A stretch of 64,000 nucleotides of DNA from Prostheceraeus crozeri (Eukaryota > Platyhelminthes > Polycladida > Euryleptidae), in NCBI GenBank assembly GCA_907163375.1, contig CAJQUW010004452.1, positions 353,136 to 417,135 on the forward strand, written 5' to 3'. The notes beneath the pieces are model-generated. The model saw nothing but the letters and a program-made list of their open reading frames with translations. It was not told where the DNA came from and made no database searches. Numbering within the stretch: the first letter of the stretch is position 1; each line of letters starts with the position of its first letter. Positions 10,798 through 23,520 of the stretch are shown piece after piece. The position numbers and the translations under genes are program-made.

Positions 10798-13700
10798 CTC
10801 TTAGATCACCTAGCAGAAAGTTTAATGAGTTTATTGACAAACTGAATCACTTCCCTGAAATGGAAAAAGAGAAGAAATGAAACAGAATTAATCTAGATTG
10901 CTTCGTCTCGAACAACGCGCGAATGTTGATAAATTGTAATGGGATTGACGGATGTCATGTCCCCGCAATGAGAGATGCAAACCACTTATGCTGAAAGAAA
11001 ATGATTATTTTCGATTGTTTGTCAGCACTTCTGAAATTTCAGAGCCAAGGAACATCTTATAATAGAAGGAAAACAATTCATTATGACTTTTTGATACGAA
11101 AAGAAAAAATCAATACTTGAGTGCATGCGATGATGACTTGTTCACCTATAACCGTCGCTTTGAATTCTCTGTAGTTATATGCATACCTGCCGTGTTGATG
11201 TTCCAAGTCTGCAGTCTCGTACATTGTACTAAAATTATTCGACACACTATTTTACAATCCACATGAAAATTTACATATGCCTTATACCTTGATATTTATG
11301 AACACATTCATAGTTGATTGTCAAGAATCTCCATTTCTATTCTCTCATGAATTCTGCAATGCAGACGGGTCCCTCCAATTACTATTTATCCCTGTGGATG
11401 GTTCTCATCTGCAATCAGTACAAATTTATATTAAATAATGTATTGATTTGTGTTCTTAATCATCAAATGTGATTAGTTTAAGAATCATCGGGAATTCTCT
11501 CACATTTTCAAAATAATTCTCCGCCTAATCTTAAAGACTGGTTCACCTGGCTTGAAGACTTTTGTTAGTAAAGAGCTGATAATAAAAAAAAAACGGACCA
11601 CATAAATTTTGCTGAAATTCAATCGATTTTAATGCCTTCCAATCGTGTCGCACAACAACATGACATACATCATTCAAGAGCTTGCATTCTCAGCCTTAAA
11701 ATGAATAATGACATAGTTAGGCTATACCCCTTTGTTGTATTTGCTGAGCAGTGCTCTTAATATGAAAATCACTCAATTTACAAATCGCAATTTTTCAAAA
11801 AGAGGGCATGTATGACAATGAATCAAGCATGGAGAGAACGGAGACGAGCATTTTCTGAGGTCTCTTTTGACATAGGCTACCGGTTATCAAAATTGGTGAA
11901 CTAGGAAAAGATTTGTGATGTCGAGTAAAGTTATCACAAAATTATGATTCTTTTGGCTGAAAATGTTTTATTCTCACTTTTTCATCAAAAATTTTCATGT
12001 TTGATACCTTAAGAATTCTTGCGATGTAAGGAGTACGAATATATAAACTTTATTCAAATAAGTTTTTCATATTTTTTTTTCAAACTTCTTCAACACTTTT
12101 TCTCTTTACCGGTAAAGTGCACAAGCAGCATGTAAGGTTAACGGAGGTTCAAAACAAAACAGTTAGCGAGAGCATGTGTTTGTTCTCTCACCGCAAATCG
12201 TTTACCTTGCATGTTTAGTGTACTATATCGGTTATTAGAAAAAATGCTGAATATAGGCCTTTTAGATTGATAGAGGGCCTGCTTCACAACTAAAAGTACT
12301 TTCAGTTTTACGGTGAACCGGTCATGATATATAACAACATCACTGCGGTGACCTGCGGGTATACCCGACCGGCGGCTACGGGCGGGCACGGCATTAGAGA
12401 AACTTCGTCACGGGTACGGGTGGGTAGGGATGTTTTCAAGTATGCATGAGATGGACTACTAGTACAAAGAGTGAAAATCAAAAGTCAATTGCCATCCGTT
12501 CACTGATCGACTTTCTGTCATGGTTCTGTGATGCTTCATCAGATGATGTCTACAGTATACATGTACACAATCGATTTTTTATACATTGACGGCGCCTTTT
12601 GTAGTTTAGCATTGAAATTTTAAAGCATTAAACATTTTAATTTAAAATTGAAATTTTAGATTTTAGCACCTGATTGCATAGGCAGCTTTGCAGATCTGTC
12701 ACGCAGTGTTGATTCTTGTCAATCCCCTTCACTTTGAATCATAACTTCAAGTATTCTGATTTGAGTACACCAAATTTCGGTTAGAGTAAATTATTCTGCG
12801 GCAAAATTTTACTATCGCTACATAGAGAACTTCGACTAATAATGTCAGCAAGTAAATAAGTTGGGTAGATTGACATTTTTTGAAACCAAGTTGCGGGAAG
12901 GCACTTGCGGCCCTATATTTAAAGGTGGTGCAGAACATAAACCACAGACATCATTGATTGGGAACCATAGACAACAGGATTCGAGTTTGAAAAAAGTGCT
13001 TCAAGTGACCTTTTAATTGATGAAATGTCCCATATAAAAATATAAAAGCACAAAATCTGCGCCGGCTATGAGACCGGTGCATATTAAAGCATAGCCGAAG
13101 TATAATTTGTTTCGCATACTACATTGTCCTCTGACAATTTATTGAAACTTCAAAAATTTGACATTAGTGTCTTATCCTTTATAATAGCCCACTGTATATG
13201 TTCATGCTTTCTAGAATTTAATTTGAATTCTATGAAGAACAAGGAAATTTCTGATAGTGCCAGACAATTTAAAAATAGACTTACATAAATCTATGCCTCT
13301 TTAAATTTAATCTTGCAAATACAGTGCTTCCAATTTGACTCTCATCACACTTAACATGTACGTCTCTATGATAGCTCTAGTAGAATTCTTTAAAACCAAA
13401 TAAAAACAGAAAACATAAAGATATGGAACAAAAATGGCAAAAATTGTCCAAATATACACTGTATGTTTCAAAATCATGAAAAAATGCAATCCTGAAAACT
13501 TCAAAGCTTCGGGAAAGGTACAGACAGTAGAATGATTCGAAACAATGTCGACGAAATCTACAAATTGGTATGCAAGAAGGTCGCTATCACAATATTAGGC
13601 CATACTCGGTTTCAGACAGTCTCTCTGTGATGTTACAACTTCGGGATGAACAAGGCTGACGCCAGCGGGGTGTCAGGGGTGTCAATTGACACTGTGTCGG

Positions 13701-16316
13701 CGAAGCGTGACACACTGTCGGGGAAAATAATAAAAGATAAACCATATTATAAAATTTTTTATTACGATCATTTTTTCACCGAAGAGATTTTTCACAATTT
13801 CTATTGGGGAATCTTTCATCCCGTAAAAGTGAAGAAATATGTGATGAACTGTGGAACAGATGTGAGGAAATTTCAGACAAACTGTCATTGCCAGGCCACC
13901 TCGTGATGTCCTTCCGGCCACATCGTGACAACGTTTTGACTTATCACTAGACAAAGAAAACTACCTGAACATTTGAAACAGTTTCTAGAAGACAAAATCA
14001 TCTTCAACAGAAAAATCGGAGAAGGAAAAGCTATTGGCAGATATTAGAGAAATTGTTGAACATGCTATAAAAGAAATGGATCGAAGGTTCAGCAAAAATA
14101 ATGGTTCCATCACGAACGGAATTGTTGCTCTCACTCCGTCGTTGGAACACTTCCTGGAAGAAAAAAAGTTATTGCCTTCGGGAGACAATTTGAATGTGAT
14201 TCAATTAATTTGGTAATCGAAGACAAAACTTTCCAGCGAATGATAGAATGGAGCGAAAATAATGAGGGAGAAAAAGATAACCCTAAACTAGTCCATCTAC
14301 ATAGCAACCTTGCCAAGTAATAAATCCAACAAAAATTATCCAAGCAGCTCCACAAAAATTATCCACAAATCCAGAGACAAGTATGATTAGTTTTCGACGA
14401 ATGTTGAGGTCAAACTATAATTTTATACAAGCAATTATGCTTTTAAATTATATCTATCTGATTTGTCTGTTTGAAAGCTGAAGCAGTAGTGCATTAGGAA
14501 AATTGTGAGAATTTCGTATAAATTTGTGAGCACGTTAGAACAGTCCTCGAAGGGACTAAAAAAATGCTGTGGTTTCCAGCAAATAGCAAGTTCCCACACT
14601 GCATCTATACTAAGTGTCACGCGTTGTTTGAAATTGTTGCAAAAGTGACCTAAAACTAGTAGGTGGACATTCTTCATGCGGATGTCTTACTTTCAACTAA
14701 TCAACATATATGATGATAATTTACTATATGACATTAAATTTCAGAATTCCAAGGTAAGTATGCTTTTATTATTTCTATGTGATTGAAATGCAATTTATTT
14801 GTTCTCGCATTTCTGCAGACTGTCTGATTTGGAAGTAAAGCTTCGATAACAGTGAACTCTATGGGCAATCCAATGCGAAGTTTTGCTTACTTTAATGCCA
14901 AGTAACGCAATAAAGCCAGCGTAGATATCAGATTTATAAGTTTTGATTTCGCTTTTTCCTCATTTTATGACATTTTCGCAGGATAAAGTCGATAGCAATA
15001 TCATCCATCTGGTCATTTTCTCAGATATGTCAGAGTGTAACATCAATATCGTGTTGAGACAATACGATGTCAATTCCATTTTGTCCTTTATCTCTTCTGT
15101 CTGTAACGAATGGATGCGCTCGTGTTTTCTTTACTTATAATCCGAAAACCCGAAAAGAAATGGATGTATCTCAAAGTCAACTCTTCAAACAGCGCATTAT
15201 TCCGATTTTCTATCAATCAGAATACGTACCACTGCGTTCTGCAAATGCTAAGCGTATGATCTTTGATGCCGATAAGGCATGTAACAATTCAGGATAATAC
15301 TAATGAAAATAATAATAATAAATATCCACGATTTTGCCACGATATTGAGATAAATTCTGTGAGATAATTATGTGGCAACATTGAAGCTATATAACATAAA
15401 TGCGTCGCAATACAAATAGTCCCAATGATGCATGATGGGTTTTAAAGCCAATGTTTTCAAAAATTGTTTTACACAGGTAGTTTTTGATAGTTTTCAGTTT
15501 TAGTATAGTTTTAAACCAACTTTTTCTGTCACTTTCTTAAGTGGTTAATCTATTAAAGGAATTGTGAACCTCACTTAAAGCTTTTTTGTGAGTTAATTAA
15601 TACATCCTGAGGTTTAAATAACGCTTTCAACATTAACAAAGTTATTTTCAAATGGTCGAACCCGCATGATAGAACCCTGATCTGTTCTCTGACTTTTTGT
15701 ACAATTTAGGTCAGGTACATTTTCGCGAGCATAGCTTGCTACTTTCATGTCTAATTAATTAGCATTTTAGCAATTGATTTATTGATGGTTATGTTATGAA
15801 TTAGCTAGTTAACACATCTTATCAAAATATCAAATTTAGAAAAGTTTAGTTTCAAAAATCAACGGCACAATTTTTGGAATCGATGACTTTATGATTGATG
15901 AAGGCACCGTTAATAGAAAATCACACTCAAAGATTCATCTGCATATACAGAAGAATTTCAATTGCATTTTGTTCACTTCTGAAACATTATCGGCCTTTTA
16001 GCTGTGTTTATCCAGTTGTGTCACATGCTCGCAAAATTTAGCTTCAATCAAAGCATTTGTAGTACCGTGGTCGCTGGGCCCGTCAGCCCCAAAATTGATG
16101 CCGACAAATCCACGATATTTGCATGCATGATACAAACTGTTTCGGCTCAATTGATAGCTAATGAGTTTTTTTATTTATACTTTTCGGCATACAACCACAG
16201 CATATTTATAGAATTTTCTTAGAAAAACTTTTGCTTAAGAAGGCAAATCCAGGTTAATGCGAATGTTGAAAAAAAATTTCAATTTTTCATTTTTCATTTT
16301 CAAAAATTGTGAAAAT
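10798..16316. other. Intergenic, nothing recognised
   Basis: About 5.5 kb of AT-rich DNA without convincing genes. The open frames at 13.3-14.7 kb are short, lack domain signatures and overlap on opposite strands. Confidence 0.45.
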
Positions 16317-16502
16317 TGTGTGAAAAAAACAATCGCTCCCTTTGTTTGACGTAAATCTATTTTAAAAAGTTTTTAAACCCATACTAACCCATACTAAGCC
16401 CTTGTGACTGTCGGATTGACGAAACGCGTCGGGTGATTTTTTGAAAATTTTTTTAAAAATAGATTTACGTCAAACAAACGGAGCGATTGTTTTTTTCACA
16501 CA
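16317..16502. repeat. Inverted repeat with central GACGAAACGCGTCGGG
   Basis: Arms at 16317-16365 and 16453-16502 are near-perfect inverse copies (TTTGACGTAAATCTATTTT and its complement). Between them lies GACGAAACGCGTCGGG at about 16419-16434, another sequence of the GAAAC...GTC type seen in Penelope-like terminal repeats. No coding remnant is attached. It could be a solo terminal repeat or an unrelated fold-back element. Confidence 0.45.
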
Positions 16503-16751
16503 ATTATGACTAACCTCCCGTACGGACGAACTATGAAAAATTGTGAAGCCGAAGACTTCGCTCTCTTCAATTATAAAAATGCCTGCCCTTAAGAAGGATA
16601 AGTGGGTCATTAAGGTAGAGAAGTAGTGAACTGTCGGACCTCTGTGTGCCTTCATACATTGAAATGTATGAGTGTGAAGCGAATTCCACCCTTTGCAAGA
16701 CCGGAAATACGCGGTTCCATGTTTAGAATATCAAACAGAAATTCACATAAT

Positions 16752-16937
16752 CATGTCGGCGGAACCACCCAACGGAACTATTATTTATTACAGCGAGACT
16801 CTATTAAAAATAACTTATATTTCATCAATTAGCCTCCTGACCACGAATCTGGGTTCAGATTTCACAAATTTGCAGTTGTGTTTGAGAAATTCAAGTTTAC
16901 ACATAAGAGTGGTTTCGTTGTGAAGTTAGCGGATCCA
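16752..16937. repeat. MITE-like copy 1
   Basis: A segment of about 190 bp bounded by versions of GAAGTTAGCGGA / GGCGGAACCACCCAACGGAA. It is related along its length to 17112-17304: both contain ATCTGGGTTCAGATT-like and GAGAAATTCAAGTTTA-like words. No coding capacity. Confidence 0.35.
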
Positions 16938-17111
16938 ACTTCTTAGTTTCTCTGATAGGTGCAGTTGTTTACATCAGTTTTATTTTGTCATTACCTGATC
17001 CAATTTGTTGTGCTGATCACAAGTACATGTATGTATGTATAAGTATACACTTCATTTTTTGCACAACAATGCAGTAAATCGCAACAGTAGTAACACAACA
17101 CATTCATGTAC

Positions 17112-17304
17112 GTGTGAGAAGTTAGCGGAGATAAACAACGGAAACATTTTTTATTGCACCATGATTCTATTCGAAGCAACTTTTACAATATCAATTTCAG
17201 CATCCTCATCATGAATCTGAGCTCAGATTCCACAGATTCCCAGTCTTAATGAGAAATGCAAGTTTAAAGATAGTTCCGTTGGGTGGTTCCGCTAACTTCA
17301 CACG
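17112..17304. repeat. MITE-like copy 2
   Basis: Second copy of the same small element, starting with GAAGTTAGCGGA and ending with TGGTTCCGCTAACTTCAC, i.e. terminal inverted repeats of about 12 bp or more. The two copies lie 360 bp apart in the same orientation. Confidence 0.4.
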
Positions 17305-18904
17305 CGTGTATAATTATGTGCAGACCTACTGTATATATGGTGTATTTGCAAAACGCTCGAAATCTATAGATTTGGAGTATTAGATTAAATTTGCAACCTA
17401 AGGATCTTTCTCGTATCTGAGCTACATAAATACGTTTTGAAATTAATATTTACTTGATTCACTCATTATGAAGCACAAATTACATGACAAAGCACATTCA
17501 AGTATAAGCACGTTGAAATAATCAATTATGCTTCAATGTAAGACTGATGTAAGTACGATGGAATTTGTGCATATTGTGTAAGCAAGTATGTGCTTTTTTT
17601 GCTGAGCTGAAGTATTTTTTGTATGTATTAAGGTACAGAGCATTCCTACTCAAAAAATGACACTGTGTGATATGCACTAATCTGTGCATGCTGCATATTA
17701 CACATAATACATTCCTAGCAGGAATGTTGCTCATACCACTCGATTATTAGAATAGTATTAAATCATTGTTTCGTCTATTCTTGTGTATAGAATAATTTGT
17801 CAACATTGCCAATTTTTGACAAAATTATCGCTAATATCTGTCTCCGTTTCCACCATAATTTATTCAAAACTGACTGACTAACTTACTTCTTGCAAAACAT
17901 CCATTCTAAAATTACTAATTGTATTCCAATGACGGCAACGGATAAAGCTGTCATACAATGACCAGTTTCATCAAGAAAAACATGATCACATGCTTTGCGC
18001 AGCAGTCACATAAAGCTGATGAAATGTGTGTTTGTAGTCAATCCCTAACAATCGTAGACAAAAGCAGAATAAGTTAGGAAGCGATGTCTCAGTTGAATCA
18101 TACAACAGCCAGTAAAGAGATACGGACCTGTACCTTGTGAATATGCCAGCTAACAATGAATATTGATGCCAAAGCAAGTTTCCTACGTAGCCTGATATTT
18201 CCACTATTTCCAGTTTTTCCCGCTGTTTGACACTTTCCCAGTTTTCACTTCTTTTCCACGGTATTTACCGGTTTTCCCATCTGCCCTGGTAATAAATAGT
18301 TTTCCCACATAATTAATTGCCGACCCTGTCCGCGAGGCCTTTCGACAACTCTCTTCAAGTGGTGTGCTGAATTCACATAAACAATGTGGTTAAAATATAT
18401 AGAGAACAAGAGAGAAAGAGTGCTATTTTAACTGTTGCGTTGTCATTCATTTGTTGTCAACACAGTAGGTCTATCGGTCTCACGCTGATTTTCTTATATT
18501 GACTTTCAGCGTAAAATTCGATGTCTTCAACTGCAATGAATTTCTGACTGAGATGTGTCAATCGTGCAAGATAATAATTCTCAATTTTAGAATCATAGAC
18601 ACACAACCGGGGTGTAGAAACACATACCATGCATATAAGTAATGTGCATTCGTGAAAAAGTTACCTTTAATGTAGTAATCAGTTGTTTTAAATGATGTTT
18701 ACTATTTTTTGATGTCCACATTGCTAAATACTTAGATTCTAAAGAAAATCTAATCTTCTATAGTCAATATTTCAAACAATATAATTCTGTGATTGGAATA
18801 TATGAGTTAAGATGCATGTAGGTAACACAAGTGACGCATGACAGGAACGCGAAGGACACCACATAGTAGACTTATTTTCTTTTTATGCGAAGCTATGCGG
18901 TTAA
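17305..18904. other. Intergenic, nothing recognised
   Basis: AT-rich sequence with no convincing gene or element. Confidence 0.45.
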
Positions 18905-19686
18905 TGATAATAATTATAAATTCTTTATTGGCATACAAAAGGCGGCACGCGCATTACATAGAATTCAGAAACAAGATATTGTGAGGAAAGTTTAAAAGTT
19001 AACGGCAAAATCTAATGAAGGAATTAGCAAGACGTTTGGTAAACGCTTGCGGTTTCCTGAGCGGACAGGAGTTACGTGATGTAGGATGCCTTTTGTCGGA
19101 CAATGCTTGTAATGGATGGTTTTGACTGGAGGCGATCTTGCTGAAGACCTTGTTGCATATTCGATCCCCAGCTGTGATGTAATTCTCGGGCATCGAGGAA
19201 GACCCGGTCATAATCCTGTATGCCCTCCTTTCGACACTCAGTAGACGATTCAGTTGACGCTTGCTGGCATTCGCAAAACACAGGAAGCCATAGGTCATAA
19301 TTGAGCGGATTAGGGAATTGTATACATGTAATAGGACGTCGCGTCTGCAGTTGGCTCGTCTCAGATTCCGTAGAACAAATAATCTTTTAGAGCATTTCTG
19401 ACATATTTTGGAGATATGGTCGCTCCAACCAAGAGAACTTGAGAAAGTCACTCCTAGAATATTGGTCGAGTTAACGGATGGTATAATTTCAGAGCCGATA
19501 AGAATTCGATTCAAAGTGAAGTCCTGCTTAGTAACAATATCCATCACACAGCACTTTGAGATATTGAGAAGAAGACTCGATACCTCAGACCAAGATACTA
19601 TGTTATCCATCTCCTCCAAAGAGTCTCTGTCACCATGCCGAACAAAGTGCAACAGTGATCAATATCATGTGCATTTTAAAACCTGA
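18905..19686 (-). pseudogene. 5'-truncated LINE reverse transcriptase (3' end of a non-LTR retrotransposon)
   Basis: The minus-strand reading frame 19652-18999 (217 codons) matches the C-terminal part of non-LTR reverse transcriptases. A W......LLLNISKC segment is followed by NILGVTFSSSLGWSDHI, the thumb-region pattern, and then by a tail with HVYNSLIRSIMTYG...RLLSVERRAYRIM. The catalytic FADD box is missing because the copy is truncated, and a further frameshift is suggested near 19650. The 3' end near 18905 has an AT-rich simple repeat, as expected for LINE tails. The family is likely of the Jockey/CR1 type; the exact clade cannot be set by eye. Confidence 0.75.
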
Positions 19687-20589
19687 ACATATACTGCATT
19701 CAGCAATCCAAATCCAGGTAACATTATGGCCCTGCCCTTCTTGATTGTGCTGCAGCATTTAATTTTAATGGCAGGAAAACTCTATTCGTACGTAAAGGTT
19801 GCTCCAATTAGGTAGTGATAAAGCTTACAGGCCTTCAGTGCACGACAGAAATATTGATTCTTGTAATTGTTCACATGTTTCACTGAATTAAAAGATGCTT
19901 AATGGTAGTCCTACATGTTTTTTTCTATAGAAACAGGAATGTCTTAGTTAAAAAGTTTCGTTTTCTTAGGAATTCATATTCGGGATATTATCTATTATTT
20001 TACAACATTGACGTCATATATAAATATCATTATTGAATGTTTTCATTTTTAGCCTGTTAACGATATATTCATGTAAACTTTTTTTCGCGACTATGTTGGT
20101 ATAAAAATTTACGAATAGTCTGTCTGTCCTGAAATTTTAACAAATCCGTTAAATAGGCTCTGTGTAATCTTGCTAAGAGAAAACAGACAAATGGGAAATT
20201 GAAAACAAGTAGGTGTATATATTTTCTTGTACTTATTCTTGATAGGCATTACGAAGCCCACTAAAGATTTAAGAAATCAAAGTAGACGAAAATATTATGA
20301 AACTTATATACTTGTAGTCTAGTCAAAATGTTGACTAAATAAGCCATATAGTGCTTCCTGTTTATTTCTCGATAGGCTACCGCAGTTATGTAATTTTTAT
20401 TATTTTACTTTCTTAAAAATTATTATATATGTTTGATTAACAATATTTCAATAAACTTAAACCCGAAAAATCGAATAAAAACATGAAACGAATGTCTTTC
20501 AAGAATGTATATTTTAATCAAATTACAATTATATATTTAATTGTATATTTTCTCATAATTCATAAATATGATAACATAAAACTGAAATA
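19687..20589. other. Intergenic, nothing recognised
   Basis: AT-rich sequence with no gene recognised. Confidence 0.45.
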
Positions 20590-21375
20590 CTATCCCAAGA
20601 CAGATAGTCGCAATCTTACTATTGGCCTACTATTATTACGTAACACAATATCGATCACGTTATCCGTGAGATTCAAGCAATCACTAGAATATGCACAATT
20701 TGTACATGCTTGAACAATCTCGTATAAAGATTCACTTAATTTCATTCGAGCAAATGCTTGCTTATTTGGCGGGAGTCCTTTTAGTTCCATAGCTACGGTT
20801 CGACCGAAACAATCATTCACATCTTGAGATTGAGGATTATGAATAGTTTTGATTGTAGCCAGAATCTCTTCGTCGATTGAGTTCACTGTATTTCACTTCT
20901 TCTTGATAGGTGGACCTGCAAAATGTTCTGTAGAAGGAGATTCCAACTCAATATTCGAATTTTCTTTATTTTCGCTTTGTGACATTGTTTCAATTGTGGC
21001 TTCTGGAACGATAATGTTTGAAAACGTTTTTCGAGGTCGAATCGTATCACTGAGAAAATCTAGAATATCGTGGTAAATCCATTTTGACTGTGATGTAGCT
21101 GCACTACCGCTGGTAGTTTTGCTCAATTTCGTTCGTGATTTGACGTAAGTATCGCGTATATTTTTCCATTTTTTCTTCGCTTGATCGACTGGTGCGTTCA
21201 ATTTCTCAGCAATTTCTCTCCAGGAGTTATCTTTTGCAAAATTGTTCTTATAATCAGAATCAGATGGATCATACAAATGTGGCTTGTCCCGTACAAGCTC
21301 CACCAAAGTTTCTGTTTCTATTTGTTCTGCTTCGTTCTTCTCCATCAGCGCTCCGTATACCCCTCGTTGATGCAT
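20590..21375 (-). CDS. MADF-BESS protein, probable Harbinger-type transposon accessory gene, interrupted by TGA
   Basis: The N-terminal part (160 codons, 21375-20893) holds a MADF DNA-binding domain at about residues 22-110. It has LVELVRDKPHLYDPSDSDYK, SWREIAEKL, KKKWKNIRDTYVK and a WIYHDILDFL end. After an in-frame TGA at 20895-20893 the same frame continues to 20590 and encodes a BESS-like motif (DCFGRTVAMELKGLPPNKQAFARMKLSESLYEIV split over its length), which in this family mediates protein-protein contact. MADF proteins are the usual second gene of PIF/Harbinger transposons; no transposase is seen here. The single stop suggests a recently decayed or readthrough gene. The start is the ATG at 21375. 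Confidence 0.75.
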
Positions 21376-21399
21376 TTAAATGAATGAAAATACTGATGT

Positions 21400-21690
21400 G
21401 GGATTCCCTGAGGATTATTAATAGAAGATTGGTAGGATTCGACAGGCATCGTGACTCATTTTTCGCTTTGTTCGCTTCGCAAATGAAGATAGAAGCGACT
21501 TGCCACATTCATTGAAGCGGCGTCGCAGAAGGGAGAGGCGATAAAGCGAAGCGCGAATTCTAATGGAAATCTCTTTTTTTGATACAAGGCGAAGCGAAAG
21601 GGAAAGCTGATGGCATGGAGTAATTGACCAATCAGCAACCTATTTGCTAATTTCGTGTTAGCAAGCGAATTTAATGGAAACCGGCCTTAA
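21400..21690. repeat. Possible terminal region of the MADF-carrying transposon
   Basis: Upstream of the MADF gene, GC-richer DNA has repeated GCGAAGCG-like words and two versions of GAATT(C)TAATGGAAA, ending near GAATTTAATGGAAACCGGCC. This could be the terminal inverted repeat region of a Harbinger element. No matching opposite end or target duplication was found. Confidence 0.3.
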
Positions 21691-22639
21691 GACTTTTTAA
21701 TTAGGTATGCACTTCTGCATGACAAAGCAAAATCAATAGACCTGTGCATTTCTAATTGTTTATACTCAATGAGGATCTCACACACATGGACAAAATTATA
21801 CCAAATTATTACCAATTATACCAAATTATACAAAATTATTACTATTTTTTTGACCGTGTCGTGTCTTAATTCGATTATGCACATATGATTTAAAATCTTC
21901 AATCTCTCAGCACTAGCTGTGGCGCACTAAATTTGAGAAGACGGATGCTCCTGTATTGTTTCGACGCCCTTCAACTCATATAAATGATATTTTCATTTTA
22001 CAGACAGAAAATTACGTCATTATTAAATTTTAATTGACATGTTTTTCACATCGATGTTTTTCGTAATATGCATCAACATTCCATGGATCTTTGCTATCAA
22101 GATTGCCAATGTCACAAAAATAATATTAAGTAGCGGTGAATTCGCTCGTATAAAAAAATGGATAATTGGTGATTAATTCACAAGCTGCATAATCAGACAA
22201 TTTTTGCAGAAAGACATGTGTTGCGCAAATTATGAAGCCTTAATTAGAAATCATCACAAAAGTGGTGTTATCTGTTATGCATTTCCTTGAAGCATATTGA
22301 TCGGATGAAGGAATTAGCAATAAAAATTAAAAGTCAGACAATAAACGAAAATGGCGATGACGATGCTTAATTCAAAGAATTTTGGCCAGCAATTAGTTTT
22401 GCCTAATCCTCAATTTCTTCTTTCTTTGCCATTTAGTACAAAATAAGAAAATCTTACGTATAATTTGCTCTTAAATTAGCCTGGAAAAAGATCATTGGCT
22501 TGTGCTATTTCTATTCATGTGTTTAATAGCGCTTTGAGTGAATACAATTTTGACTGCAAGATTTGTGTTCGAGAAGGCAGTTGACGAATGCTTTCATTCA
22601 CAACAATATCCAAGAAAAGTGTACGAAAAACTGCATTAA
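21691..22639. other. Intergenic, nothing recognised
   Basis: AT-rich sequence with a short ACCAAATTATA tandem at about 21,800. No gene recognised. Confidence 0.45.
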
Positions 22640-23520
22640 TTGCGATGACGCAGGACTGACGGAGTTCCCACATGCCTTCTTTGTGGCGAGGAACGCTTGG
22701 GAACACTGAAGCACGCACCTACCCACTTTGAACTCACCTTGTCAGCTTGTACCATGCGACCCCTGGCGACCACCATGGTTCTCCTCCTCCATTGTCCTCT
22801 CTTGAACGGTTTCCACTTGTTCTTCGTTGTGGTTCCCACCAGTTCCTTTACGTCATCGATCCATCTTGTTCATTGTCCTCCGCGTCTTCGTTGCCATTCA
22901 TATATCCTAACATAGTGTCTTTCTCCATTCCGTTCGTTCGTGCTATATGAGACCAAATTAACTAAAGGTTGTCTTTGCGACTCTTAACTCAAGTGTCCAC
23001 TCGGGTTTTATGCGATTGAGTACCTATTCGTTTGTCTTCTCTTCTATCCACGATATCATGAGCACTCTCCTCCAGCACCAAAACTGAAATACATTCAGTT
23101 TCTTGCACACATGTTTCCTCATGACCCACGTCTCGGCTCCGTATAGTATGATGAGGACTACTGGCGTCTTTACCAGCTTAGAAATGATTTCTAAGCCCTA
23201 GCGTTGAACGCAACGTCAAGTATTTGGACAGCCTGCCGATATCATTTGACCTTGACTTCCTTTCTTCAACGCTGCGTCTCAGCGCGCGTCGGTTGAATGA
23301 CCTTGACTGCAAAATATTCCAACGCAAGTGTCGGAGTTCGAGTAATGTGAACCAGCTTTTAATCACGTTGAGATTCAGTTCAGCGTTTTCACTATTTGTC
23401 CATACCCTTTGGATGAGTTCCGTTGGCTCTTTCTCTGTGTTTGCCAGGAGAGGTGCGTCAGCATATCTAAGGTTTGAAATCTTCAATTATGATGCCGCCA
23501 ATCCAATCCACAAGTGATCT
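22640..23520 (-). pseudogene. Decayed LINE reverse transcriptase
   Basis: Three blocks on the minus strand, in different frames, match the C-terminal half of a non-LTR retrotransposon polyprotein. The block at about 23486-23340 reads LRYADAPLLANTEKE followed by LNLNVIKS, the degenerate YADD active-site region. The block at about 23160-23040 reads LYGAETWVMRKHV then FWCWRRVLMISW. The block at about 22880-22820 reads TRWIDDVKEL. All three are in the expected order. One catalytic Asp is replaced and there are several frameshifts, so this is a dead copy. Confidence 0.7.

Noticed and set aside
13646-14355. Several 60-90 codon frames on both strands
   Set aside because: Overlapping shadows without domains, promoters or conservation clues.
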